Shown: positions 33,587-43,382 of the stretch, piece after piece
Layout of the letters: every line of letters starts with the position of its first letter
Numbering within the stretch: the first letter of the stretch is position 1
DNA from: Ashinkailepas kermadecensis
Lineage: Eukaryota > Arthropoda > Thecostraca > Neolepadidae
Assembly: GCA_034440615.1 (NCBI GenBank)
Contig: JAOTOM010004289.1
Coordinates: forward strand, 139,501 to 203,500
DNA: 64,000 nt
Reading direction: 5' to 3'
Notes under the pieces: generated by a model
Databases searched by the model: none
Told to the model about the DNA's origin: nothing
The model's input: only the letters and a program-made list of their open reading frames with translations
Program-made: the position numbers and the translations under genes

Positions 33587-34426
33587 ATGGATAGTGGTGG
33601 TGGTGACGGGAGTGGGGCGGAGTCCGTGTCTGGAGCGCCGCCGGTGACGTCGGTGCGAGCGGAGCGAGCAGTCTCGACAGTGACGGAGGCGGTGGCAGCC
33701 CGGCCGGAACATCGATACTTCGATGCTCGAGTGGTCCCGGAATACAGCGGCGGGCGGAACGTCGCTGAATGGTACGACCGCTTTCGGGCGCTGTGTGACC
33801 GGCGCGGGGTCAGCTTTGTGACGGTTCTGCCCGAGCGGCTGACGGGCGCAGCCTACGCAACCTGGGCCGGCCTGTCGGTGGAAGAACAGGAGTCCGCGAC
33901 GGCAGTACGAGCAGCCCTGCTGGACGCTTATATGCCGTCGTGGGCGGACGCCTACGAGGAATTCCAGGCGCGGCGCCTGCAGCCCGGAGAGACGGTAGAA
34001 GAGTTTCTCCAGGCGCTGCGGGGGCTCGCCGCGCTGTTCCTGGAAGGCCCGGTGCCGGATTCGCTCCTCGACGCCAAGTTCATGAGCGGACTGCCGGAGG
34101 CGGCGCGTCTCCGCATGCGAGTGGGGACGCGCGCCGAGCGGCTGGGCCTGCGCGACATGTTGCGCGTGGCTCGCGGAGTGGCGGTGACAGCGGCAGCTGA
34201 CGACGGCCCGGATTGGGGCTCCCCAACTGCAGCTGCCGCGGTCCGTCGCCGGCCGTCATCTCCGGAGCGGCGGCGAGCGGCGACGCCCCCGGTGGGGATG
34301 AGCGTCGAGGCCAGCCCCTGCAGAGACGCTGCTGGACGTGTGGTCGGACAGGCCACTACGCCGCGGTGTGCCGCAACCGCGTCGCATCCGCGGCACCGAT
34401 GGAGCAGCGCCCAAACGGGCAGGTGA
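33587..34426 (+). CDS. Gag of the gypsy-like element
   Basis: Starts at the ATG at 33587 (M-D-S-G-G-G), 42 bases after the LTR. After an acidic, low-complexity N-terminus comes a retrotransposon gag (capsid) domain: P-E-Y-S-G-G-R-N-V-A-E-W-Y-D-R-F, A-A-Y-A-T-W, A-Y-E-E-F-Q-A-R-R-L-Q-P-G-E-T-V-E-E-F and L-P-E-A-A-R. The capsid forms the particle in which the RNA is copied. The natural continuation, a nucleocapsid CCHC knuckle, lies one frame back (-1) from about 34310. In the gag frame translation runs past it to a stop at 34424. Confidence 0.88.
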   Translation: MDSGGGDGSGAESVSGAPPVTSVRAERAVSTVTEAVAARPEHRYFDARVVPEYSGGRNVAEWYDRFRALCDRRGVSFVTVLPERLTGAAYATWAGLSVEEQESATAVRAALLDAYMPSWADAYEEFQARRLQPGETVEEFLQALRGLAALFLEGPVPDSLLDAKFMSGLPEAARLRMRVGTRAERLGLRDMLRVARGVAVTAAADDGPDWGSPTAAAAVRRRPSSPERRRAATPPVGMSVEASPCRDAAGRVVGQATTPRCAATASHPRHRWSSAQTGR

Positions 34427-34784
34427 CCGCGCCGGCGCGAGCGCGGTCACACGCGGAGTGACGCGCGCGCTGCCTATCGTGGAGGCATGGGTGGGCGGTC
34501 GTCGCACCGCTGCCCTCGTGGATACCGGCTGTACCCACACGCTAGTTCATGCTAGCCTGTGCCGCGAGTGGGTGGCTAAGCGTACCGTGCTGGTGACGAT
34601 CGAGGGGGCGAGCTCGAGTGCGTGGGCGTCGCGGCTATTGACGTGGTGTGCCAGGGCCGGCGGGCGACAGTGGAAGCGCTGGTGGTGCGCACACAGCCGC
34701 TGGGGCTGGTGGACGTATTGTTGGGCATGGACGGTGTGGAGGCGTTGGGAGGGGTGCAGGTGCTCGGGCCCTCCCGGGTGCTAG
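34300..34784 (+). CDS. Nucleocapsid knuckle and protease start, in two further frames
   Basis: One frame behind gag, about 34320-34375 encodes C-W-T-C-G-R-T-G-H-Y-A-A-V-C, a perfect CCHC zinc knuckle that binds RNA. That frame stops at 34461. A further frame back, 34460-34610 encodes the aspartic protease start: P-I-V-E-A-W-V...A-L-V-D-T-G-C-T-H-T (D-T-G active site, about 34518-34526). The rest of the protease (V-D-V-L-L-G-M-D) is another frame back, at the head of the pol frame, the switch falling at a G-run (34597-34602, GAGGGGGC). So gag, knuckle, protease and pol are each offset by -1. Confidence 0.8.
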
Positions 34785-37750
34785 TCGGTGTCGATTCAGG
34801 GCAATCGGTGGTGGCTGCGGCCCGGGTAGAAACGGCGGCTGGCCTGCGGGTCAGTGAGCGGGATTTTTCCGGTGAGTTAGGCTCAGACGGAAAGTGGGTA
34901 ATTCGGTGGAAGTGGGTGAATGGAGAGCCACCTGAGGCGTTGCATAACACTACGGCGCAGTATGCGGTACCGGCTGCGGCACGGGCCGAGTTCGATCGGG
35001 AGATCCAGGAGTGGATTCGGCAGGGGTGGCTGGTGCCGTATCGGGAGGCCGAGTTTGGGCGGCCGAAGGCGCTGATCCCGTTAATGGCGGTAGAGCAGCC
35101 TCACAAAGGCAAGGTGCGGCCCGTGCTCGATTACCGTGAACTGAATCAGCACATTCCGGTGCACGCCGCGGGGGCGGACGTGTGTGCCGAAGAGGTGCGG
35201 AAGTGGCGGCAGCACGGCGTACGGCTGGCTGTTGTTGACCTGAAGAAGGCATACCTGCAGCTGCACGTGGCGCGTGACCTGTGGCCGTACCAGACCGTGA
35301 TGGTGGACGGCCAGCGCTATTGCCTGGGACGGTTGGGTTTTGGGCTCAACGTGGCACCACTAGTGATGAAGGCGGTGGTCAAGGCGGTGTTGGAGACCGA
35401 CGAGAGGATGCATCGGGGCGTGCTGGCATATGTGGATGATCTGTTGGTGGATGAGGGCGTGGTGTCGGCCGAGGCAGTGGTGGCCCATTTCCGGCGACAC
35501 GGGCTTGTGTGTAAAGCGCCAGAGAGGGTGTCGGACGAGGGTGTCCGGGCGCTGGGACTGAGTGTGACGTCACGACAGGGAGGCGGCCTGAGCTGGCAAC
35601 GGGACAATGCGTTGACAGCCCCGCCGGCGGTGGTAACGCGCCGGTCGGTGTTCCAGTGGTGTGGGGTGCTGACGGCGCACCTGCCTGTGGCGGGTTGGCT
35701 GCGGCCGGCCGCAGCCTGGCTGAAGCGGAAGGTGAACGAGGTGACCTCGGGCTGGGACGACCCGGTGGATGACTCACCGCACCTCCTGGAAATGATCGCG
35801 TCCGTCTGGGAGCGGGTCAGCACGGCTGATCCCGCACGCGGCCGTTGGGACTTCGGAGGTGGGCCAGCGACCGTGTGGACCGACGCAAGTGCCATCGCCA
35901 CGGGGGTGGTGTTGGCCAACCAGGCAGGCGATGTGTTGGAGGACGCGTGCTGGCTTCGGTCGCCGCGTGACAGCGCGGCGCACATCAATATGTCAGAATT
36001 GGACGCGGCCATCCGTGGGCTAAATCTGGCAATTGCATGGGGCGTCCGCGCTGTGACGTTGTGTACCGACTCGGCGGCCGTGGCCACATGGGTCCGTGAC
36101 GCGGTGAGTGGGCGGGCGCGGCTAAGATCCAAAGCGCAAGGCGAATTGCTGATTCGCCGACGCCTCGGCATTGTGGCCCAGCTGGTGGAGGAGTTTGAGT
36201 TGACGCTCGGGGTGCGGCTGGTGACGTCAGCTGAGAACCCTGCAGACGCGCTCACGCGAGTGCCACGTCATTGGCTAGATGAGCGTACGCGGGTGCCACC
36301 AGCTGGCGGCGGCGGTGCCGCGGTTGCGGCGGGGGGTGTGGATCCCCGGCCGGTCGCGACTTGCGACCAGATCGCGGCTGTGCACGCCCAGACCGGCCAC
36401 ATGGGCGTACGCCGTACGCTCTGGTATACACGGCGAGAAATGCCCGACGTATTGGTACGGCGGGCTGATGCACGGGCGGTCGTTGGTAGCTGTGACACCT
36501 GTCAATCCATCGATCCGGCCCCGACCCGGTGGCGGCATGGTACGTTGGCGGTACCCACGGATTGGACTCGACTCGCGATGGACCTCACGCATATTGGGGG
36601 CGCGAATTACCTATCGGTGATAGACTGTGGTCCATCGCGGTTCGCATTGTGGCGACACCTGCGCCGGGGAACAGGTGCTGAGGTGGCTGACGCGCTCGAG
36701 CAGATCTTTCTCGAGCGTGGCGCCCCCAGCGAGATCCTGCTCGACAACGCGACCGAGTTTCGCGGGCAGGTCGTGCGGGCCTTTGCTGCGCGTTGGCATG
36801 TGACGCTCCGTTTCCGAGCGGCCTACGAGGCTGGCGGAAACGGGGTAGTCGAGCGGCACCACCGAACCATCAAGGTGATTGTCGCTCGGCAGCGGTGCCC
36901 GGTACAGGAGGCGGTGCACCGCTATAACGTCACGCCCCGCGGGGCCGCCATCGCGGACAAAGCGCCCGCAGCACAGTCGTACGGACGCGATGTACGCGAT
37001 CTGCCCATCGATCTCGGACGCCCGCCGCCAGCAATGGCGGAATGTCACGGCGAGGTGCGCCAAGGAGGCGAGTGGGCGGTAGGCGATAGAGTGTGGGTGC
37101 GGCGCCGAGGGTTAGACAGGTGTGGGGACCGGTCGAAGCCAGGGGAGGTCACGGGCGTGCCGTCGGAACAGGTAGTGGAAATAGACGGCATGCCCATGCA
37201 CGTTCGTAATGTGCGGCGCCGGCAGGCGGGGGGGGAAAACATCGGTCACGCGGCGGAACAGGTGCCGCGGGTGCTGCGCGGACAAGGGCTTTTGGATGAC
37301 GCAGCGGAGGTGGCCGAGGTTGGCGGTGAGGAGGAACCCGTGGGGGAGCTGGTGGAGGCAGGGGCGCGCCCGGAGGGAGGGGTCGAGCACCCTGTACGAA
37401 ATGCGAGCGGGAGTACGTTGAGTGAAGATGAGTGTGCAACGGATGCGAGTGTGTTTGCAGATGAGAATGTGTTCGCAGTACTGTCGGACGGTGATTCGGG
37501 GGATGAGGCTGTTGTCGTGACCGACCGGGCTGTCTCCCGGAGGAGTGCGCGCGAACGACGGCCTCCCGACGCATACGGGCTTACGGCGACGCCTCCTGGT
37601 GACAGAGAGGACGGCGACGAACGGGTTGCGCCCCGCCGAGGCGGCAGAGTGCGCCGGCAGCCGCTGGCGATGCACGGGACGAGTGTGCACTCGGACACCG
37701 TGATCAGAGGTGTGTCGGTGCGGAAGCCACCTCGCCGCAAACGTAAATGA
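34622..37750 (+). CDS. Pol: protease end, RT, RNase H, integrase
   Basis: A 1042-codon uninterrupted frame. It opens inside the protease (L-V-D-V-L-L-G-M-D, about residues 30-40). RT: V-R-P-V-L-D-Y-R-E-L (about 160), V-V-D-L-K-K-A-Y-L-Q, L-G-F-G-L-N-V-A-P and catalytic Y-V-D-D at residue 270. RNase H: V-W-T-D-A-S (about 419), I-N-M-S-E-L-D-A-A-I, C-T-D-S-A-A and N-P-A-D-A-L-T-R. Integrase: H-x-x-x-x-x-H/C-x-x-C zinc finger (Q-T-G-H-M-G; C-D-T-C), then D654, D708 and E744, spaced D-D-35-E. The C-terminus has a G-D-R-V-W-V-R-R chromodomain-like/GPY-like module and an acidic/basic tail. All catalytic residues are present. The first codon is set by the open frame; translation probably enters from upstream by frameshifting. 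Confidence 0.93.
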   Translation: MGVAAIDVVCQGRRATVEALVVRTQPLGLVDVLLGMDGVEALGGVQVLGPSRVLVGVDSGQSVVAAARVETAAGLRVSERDFSGELGSDGKWVIRWKWVNGEPPEALHNTTAQYAVPAAARAEFDREIQEWIRQGWLVPYREAEFGRPKALIPLMAVEQPHKGKVRPVLDYRELNQHIPVHAAGADVCAEEVRKWRQHGVRLAVVDLKKAYLQLHVARDLWPYQTVMVDGQRYCLGRLGFGLNVAPLVMKAVVKAVLETDERMHRGVLAYVDDLLVDEGVVSAEAVVAHFRRHGLVCKAPERVSDEGVRALGLSVTSRQGGGLSWQRDNALTAPPAVVTRRSVFQWCGVLTAHLPVAGWLRPAAAWLKRKVNEVTSGWDDPVDDSPHLLEMIASVWERVSTADPARGRWDFGGGPATVWTDASAIATGVVLANQAGDVLEDACWLRSPRDSAAHINMSELDAAIRGLNLAIAWGVRAVTLCTDSAAVATWVRDAVSGRARLRSKAQGELLIRRRLGIVAQLVEEFELTLGVRLVTSAENPADALTRVPRHWLDERTRVPPAGGGGAAVAAGGVDPRPVATCDQIAAVHAQTGHMGVRRTLWYTRREMPDVLVRRADARAVVGSCDTCQSIDPAPTRWRHGTLAVPTDWTRLAMDLTHIGGANYLSVIDCGPSRFALWRHLRRGTGAEVADALEQIFLERGAPSEILLDNATEFRGQVVRAFAARWHVTLRFRAAYEAGGNGVVERHHRTIKVIVARQRCPVQEAVHRYNVTPRGAAIADKAPAAQSYGRDVRDLPIDLGRPPPAMAECHGEVRQGGEWAVGDRVWVRRRGLDRCGDRSKPGEVTGVPSEQVVEIDGMPMHVRNVRRRQAGGENIGHAAEQVPRVLRGQGLLDDAAEVAEVGGEEEPVGELVEAGARPEGGVEHPVRNASGSTLSEDECATDASVFADENVFAVLSDGDSGDEAVVVTDRAVSRRSARERRPPDAYGLTATPPGDREDGDERVAPRRGGRVRRQPLAMHGTSVHSDTVIRGVSVRKPPRRKRK

Positions 37751-37802
37751 CGCGTAACGTGGGCCCGTGGTGCGAGTGTGGCACCTTAGTGCCAGGTGGA
37801 GG

Positions 37803-38062
37803 TGTGGTGTGATGACATGTGAGTCACGACCGCCGCTCGGGCAGGGGCGTGACGTCGGGTGCGCCGCTGTATTCCGGGGTGGCGCAATCGCGGGCGGGGC
37901 TCCGGGACGCTCAGCTGACGGCCGCGTGGGCGGCCGACGTGGCCCAATGAGCGGCCGCCACGCCCGCGGGTTCCGGCGGGAGCCGGGGGCAGTCTGCGAT
38001 GGGCTGTCTCACGCTCTGGACGTAATACAGAGTTAGCTTTTCTCACCGGCTTTGCAATCACA
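37803..38062 (+). repeat. 3' LTR, 260 bp
   Basis: Matches the 5' LTR at 259 of 260 positions. It is preceded by a weak purine stretch (CCAGGTGGAGG) as the candidate polypurine tract and followed by the target duplication AAAGT. Confidence 0.95.
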
Positions 38063-38067
38063 AAAGT

Positions 38068-40013
38068 AAACAGGTTTCAATAAAGTAAATAAAGTAAACA
38101 GGCCCTTCGACTCAAATTACATCGTATTCGCATCAGGTGCAGCATGGCCACGTTTATCACCAACTTTCTCGCTAACAGAACATTCACCGTCCGCTGCGGC
38201 AACATCCACTCTCAGCCCCAAAATATCGATGAAGGCGTCCCACAAGGCAGCGTGTTATCCCCACCCTCTTTCTCATCATGATTAATGATGCTCTCGTTGA
38301 CCTCTGCAAAATTTCCCCATGTCTAAAATAATCAATTTACGCCGACGATTTGGCCATTTGGTACACACACCCATCGGCAGACAGGTCAAATTATTTCATG
38401 CAGCGCGCCATGGATCAAATTGTTGCCTGGTGCTCCCTCTGGGGACTGCAGATCTCCCCCGCTAAATCCGTCATAAGGCTTTTCACCCGGCTCCACTCGT
38501 ACATCCCACCTCTTACGCTGCTCCGCTATCGCGACCAAATTATCCCTCACCAAACCATCTTCACCTATTTTGGCATCGTACTAGACAAAAGTCTTTGTTT
38601 CGGCCCCCATATTGCTTATCTAAAACAACGTTGCGCAAAATGCCTAAATCTCCTGCGCTGCGTCTTCGGTCGCGACTGGGGTGCAGACAGGGCTACCCTC
38701 AACACGATGCATATTGCTCTGATTCGCTCAATCCTGGAATACAATGCGTTTTATCTTCGATCATATATCTCCGACACACACCGCAACACTTGAACGCATA
38801 CAGAACCACGCACTACGCCTCATCACCGGAACGCATTGCACCACATCCATCACTAGTCTCCGGGCTGAGGCTCACCTCCCTAGCTTACAACACCGCAGAA
38901 CACTCCAACTAGTTAGATACCACTTTCGGTCCACAACACAGCATAACCACCCTACCAGTCTCGCACTCTCTAACCCTCCCGTTCGGCGTACATAGAATAG
39001 AAACAAACACAATATTGCCATACATTTGAACCATGTCCTTACTTTCGCACTCAAATTCCCCGAGGTAACCCCCGGCAATTTGCCTCCCATACTCCAGTTT
39101 TGGCACATGAAATACCCCAAGCTTGAAAATTTATTCCGGCAAAACAAACATTACTTTCCCCCATCGAAACTCAAGTAACAGTTTCCGAACATCAAGCAGT
39201 CCACCCGCAGTACGCATACTTCTACAGTGACGGCTCCTGTACTATAGACGGTACGGGAACCGCCTGGTGCGGTGGACCCAACTTTGGCCAAATAAAATTT
39301 ACACCACACCACTCGGTTTACACGGCAGAGTTAGTGGAAATCCTATCCTGTCTACAACACATTATTCAACACAACATCACCACACCCACCATCACCTGCA
39401 CTGACTCACGTTCATCCATTGACTCTCTCGCAGCCATACACAACACCTCACACCCCACACTCCACGCTATCCGTCAACTCTACCACATCCATCATGCTCA
39501 CCTCCAACTCGCACTGCTCTGGGTCCCTGGCGACATTGGGTACCGGGCAACGAGCGGGCGGATGAGCTCGCTCGTCCAGGAGCGATAGACCTCCCACCCG
39601 CCCCCAACCTCCCGGTGCCTCCCCCCCCCGGTGACCTTTTGTCCCTCATAAACCAATTATTTATAAAATATAACCAGACATGCTGGAACCACAGCACCAC
39701 ACACTTACATCACATTAAACCCCTTCTCACCAAATGGCCCTCCTCCCGACAACACACTCGTGCACACCAGATCCTCCTTGCCCGGCTCCGACTCGGACAC
39801 ACAACACTCACCCACGATTTCCTCCTTCGCCAGCTCCGTCGCGCTACGCCTTGCCAAATGTGTGACATGCATAACTCTGTTGAACATTTTTTGCTTATCT
39901 GCCCTGCATACCAATTACAACGTCGCCACCTTCTTTCTTACATTGCCCAACGTCGACTTCCACTTTCGCTGCAAAGCCTTCTCGGTGACGAGCACCCACC
40001 CGGAGCTACTTGA
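38068..40013 (+). pseudogene. LINE A ORF2 3' part: RT palm/thumb, RNase H, Cys-rich end
   Basis: Resumes with a short AATAAAGTAAA duplication, then N-R-T-F-T-V-R-C, E-G-V-P-Q-G-S-V-L-S (about 38230-38262) and I-Y-A-D-D-L-A (about 38335-38355), then L-D-K-S-L-C-F-G-P-H and A-L-I-R-S-I-L-E-Y. RNase H has Y-S-D-G-S (about 39225), Y-T-A-E-L-V-E-I-L (catalytic Glu), C-T-D-S-R-S-S-I and L-L-W-V-P-G (about 39515). The C-terminal L-L-A-R-L-R-L-G-H-T...C-Q-M-C...H-F-L-L-I-C-P (about 39770-39905) is the usual end of I-like ORF2. Frame breaks near 38270, 38790, 39175 and 39560. Confidence 0.85.
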
Positions 40014-40120
40014 AATACTATTTACCTTCCTGCACAGCACCAAACTAGAGCAAATAATTTGAAGCAAAACGCTATCATCCTCTCCGTCGTCGTAAAACAC
40101 ATACATATAGGTTATTTCAC

Positions 40121-42410
40121 ACTAGGTAGGGGGGACCGATCTAATTTGGCCAAAACGGACGGTTTTCCTTATAGATTGCGCTTGGTTTTTTCACCTACGG
40201 GTTTTCTAAGCAGCTTGGTTTTCCCCCTTCTCAGATTTTTCCAAGCTGTAACTTAAACATACACCTACACATACAAGGTCGGGCCTGACGCCCACGACTC
40301 GCCCTGGGCGCCGGGCCTCTGCTTCGTTTCAGGTCGCAGGTGGGCAGTGGAGCCTGTTCGTGGGCCACGAAGCTGCCCACCCTCCAAATGTCCTGATTGT
40401 TATGTATGTATGTATGTCTGTACATAAACCTGTATGCTATGTATGTATCGGCCCTGTATGCCACATTCTTTGTTTGCCGGCGTCTCATCTTTTCTATCTT
40501 GCTTATTTGAAATACCCGGATGCCACATAAGCCGGATTAACGTAACCTTTTCTTTAACGTCGCAAATCTAGCGGATGGCACTCTGCCACTACTAAAGATA
40601 TTTAAAAAAGAAGAAAATGTTTTCATGTCTTCAAATTTGAAACTGCTGTGATATATTTTCTGGCGCATTAAGCTAACCTTGCGGCATTTCGCCACCGTAA
40701 TTGAAAAGTTATGTGCCATTCTGTATTGTGTGCCTTAAGCAAGCTCAATGATAAATATAATTTTATCCCAACTTATCCTAAAACAGCCAGTAAAATGGCA
40801 GTAAAACACCATGTCCAGTGTGCATGCTACAAGCTGGAAATGTTATGCTCTCCAGCAACCACGCTGTTAAAGTAAAAAGTTGCTAAAGTAAAAAGTTGCA
40901 GTCTCAAAACTCAGACATGACCACATATAAAACAACTTTCATGCGAAAGTAGGCGGGTCCAAACAGTGTCAGTTAAAATATGCAGCTCCTGCATGTCCTC
41001 TATTACATAGCTCTTACATGCTCGTGTTTATTTTGTAATTCTATGATAGGCCATTATAATGTTATTGTCTTCCGAATGCGTTGTCTGGCCCCGGACGGGC
41101 GCACCGGGCCACTTCAGTTGATCTGTCTCCTAAGTGAGATGAAGATTCTCTCGGCTCTCAGCCTCACCCGCAGCGAGAGGTTGGGAACGGCATGCCAAGT
41201 ATATCTCGCCATGTCATCTCGTCAGCTGATGTCAGATTGTGTTGCCTAATATACGACTGGATTGTGGCGCACCTCCCAGTCCCACAGGTTTAACTATTTA
41301 CGTTTGTTTCAGTAAGCGTTTGTAAAAGTGTACCTTCAGTTGTTTGAAGCTCATATAACATGTTAACTTTACAAACATAATTTGTTATCCCATACTGAGT
41401 CTCTCGTTTGTGTTTGTGTTGTCGCGTGAGCCGGTCGAAAAGCCAGTTGGGAACTGCATCGCCGTTTATAAAAGAGGAAGAGCGGCTGTGCTCCATCACA
41501 AGCTCCATTCAATCCATGGGCATTACAAGGCAAAGTCCAGGATGCTCTATTCGGGCTGATCTATGGATTAGGAGGCACACCCACAAGTCAGGTTATTCGA
41601 CCTTTGGCAAGGTCGATCCTCTGATTATGTGCATAAGAAAGCTACTTTTGGGATGATGGACATAAAATAGCGTCATGGTAGTAACTGGAGACCGGGTGAA
41701 CTGCAGAACCAGATTGGACGCAGCTTGAGCGCAGGTGGGCTTATGGTGGAAATGGTCTTGTGTTTCCTGTTTCCTGCTATAAAGTATGACAAATACTGTA
41801 CGTCATAAGATAATTCCTAGTAAAGCTGATAAATGTATAGACCGAAAGCCTACTCAAGCCTGGTCAGAGCCAGCGGGCTTTTCGACCGGTCTTTGGGATT
41901 CTATCGGGCATTCGATTTATTCAGCTTGGTGCCGCAGATTTCTCTTTTGGCTGTCATTAAATGATTGTAGGCAACCACAAATCGGCTATCACCACTGTTT
42001 AATTTGTGTTAATTTAACCACAAGCGTTCAGCTCCGGGTTCTGTCTGCCGGTCGGCACTGGATATGCGAATACCCTGCATACCAAACAGTCCATAAAGAA
42101 ATGTGAATTTCTAGCACGTACACTATGTATTCATGGCGAGTACAATACGTTCGCAGTCCAGCGAATTCAGACTCAGTAAATATGTTATCTACATGATATC
42201 TGCATGCTACTAGATGGGTGAACACATTGCTAGCACGTGAAAGTGTTGAAGATATTGCTTGCACCCGGTGACTTTAGGTTAACGGGAGGAACGTACCATG
42301 TACGGCACTCAGGCGAGATGTACCATATCCGCACCAGGCACGCGTCTCAACAATAAAGCCCGCCCAGCGCGCATGGTACGTCGAACTGTCAGCCAGTCAA
42401 CACGGCCATT
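40121..42410. other. No gene recognised
   Basis: Intron sequence with a (GTAT)n-like stretch at about 40400-40450 and a small direct repeat GCTAAAGTAAAAAGTTGC near 40866-40900. No coding motifs on either strand. Confidence 0.4.
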
Positions 42411-42795
42411 TGCAGATTAGGTTGGTCCGGTTTGCGCACTTTTTGCCAAAATCGATTGCAGCTCCCCTCATTTTATGCATTTTGGGCCGCTGAACACGAT
42501 GGAAGCATCAGAAATACAAATTTCTCACATCTTTTGATGGCCCCGGCCACTTGAACATTTTGGCTGGGACCAAATTTGGGATATTTCTGCATCTCATAAG
42601 CGGACTGGTGGAAAAATGAGTCCGCTTGAGCGTTACATCGTCGAGGCAATTCATTTTCGATCATTTGGCACCGTTTCCAAGATTCTATCTGTCTTATTAC
42701 CTCAGTCGTCTTATTACTACGTCTTCTGAAGTATGAAAGTTTCGAGCGGTTCCCTGGGCTGCCAAGAGAGGCCTAACGAGCCCGGCTGCCTTCCA
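42411..42795 (+). repeat. Left terminal inverted repeat
   Basis: Contains landmark words CCAAAATCGATTGCAGCTCC, GAAGCATCAGAAAT and GAGTCCGCTTGAGC that recur inverted at the right end. It has one extra copy of CGTCTTATTACTA relative to the right arm. Confidence 0.85.
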
Positions 42796-43382
42796 AATTC
42801 CTTATGACGGACGCGTTTGTACTTTCCACCAAGCGTGGTTTGGCGTCTTGATGCACTGGTACCGTCTCAACTAACTTATCGGTTGTTTTATGTGAATTAG
42901 AGATGCAAATACCAAAAAAATGGTAACGGATTCTACAGTGAAATAATCGCACATATTTGTTGAAAAGAGGTGGTACTGCGCAGAACATGCCCTGCGAAGC
43001 CTGGCCTGAATCGCAACAAGGTAATCAACATGAAACCAGTGTCACCCCTCATATCTGTATGTATTTTGTCAAAGGTGTATTCTATGTATTCCGTCAGATC
43101 ATCTGTCATCACCATTCCGCCGACGCCACCGGGGCACGCCGCAACAGCCCGCCGCGCTGAGACTCGCCGCAGCGGCGCTCACTCACTCACTGGCCCGGAA
43201 CCGGCGACGGAAGGCCACCTTATTCAGGCTATAGCCGTCCTGGCGGTCCCTGCCGGTGACAGCCGCCGCCGGCTCCGTGGTCAGCTTTACACTTCGCTCC
43301 GTCGCCTGCATGTGGCAGGGAATGCCAGTTCGCACAGGCTCGTCCAGCAGACGCGTCAGCTCATCGCCGCCAAGTGGACGGG

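Larger units (their letters stand above)
33285..38062 (+). mobile_element. Complete young Ty3/gypsy-like LTR retrotransposon
   Basis: 4.78 kb, two 260-bp LTRs (TGTGGT...ATCACA) that differ at one base, and a perfect 5-bp target duplication AAAGT (33280-33284 and 38063-38067). The internal part encodes gag with a zinc knuckle, protease, RT, RNase H and integrase in that order, which is the Ty3/gypsy order. It lies in the palm-coding region of LINE A, same strand. High LTR identity means a recent insertion. Its GC-rich DNA contrasts with the C/A-rich LINE around it. Confidence 0.95.
26940..40120 (+). mobile_element. I/Nimb-like LINE A with RNase H, split by two LTR elements
   Basis: The pieces 26940-28952, 31699-33284 and 38068-40120 together give ORF1, endonuclease, RT, RNase H and a C-terminal Cys-rich region. 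The RNase H domain after RT places it in the I superfamily. The 5' limit is uncertain; GC-rich sequence from about 26940 resembles a 5' UTR. The 3' end is near 40110, where CGCTAT...GTCGTAAAA recalls the SINE tail but no clean hairpin is visible. Frames are broken many times, so the copy was dead before or after the later insertions. Confidence 0.85.
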
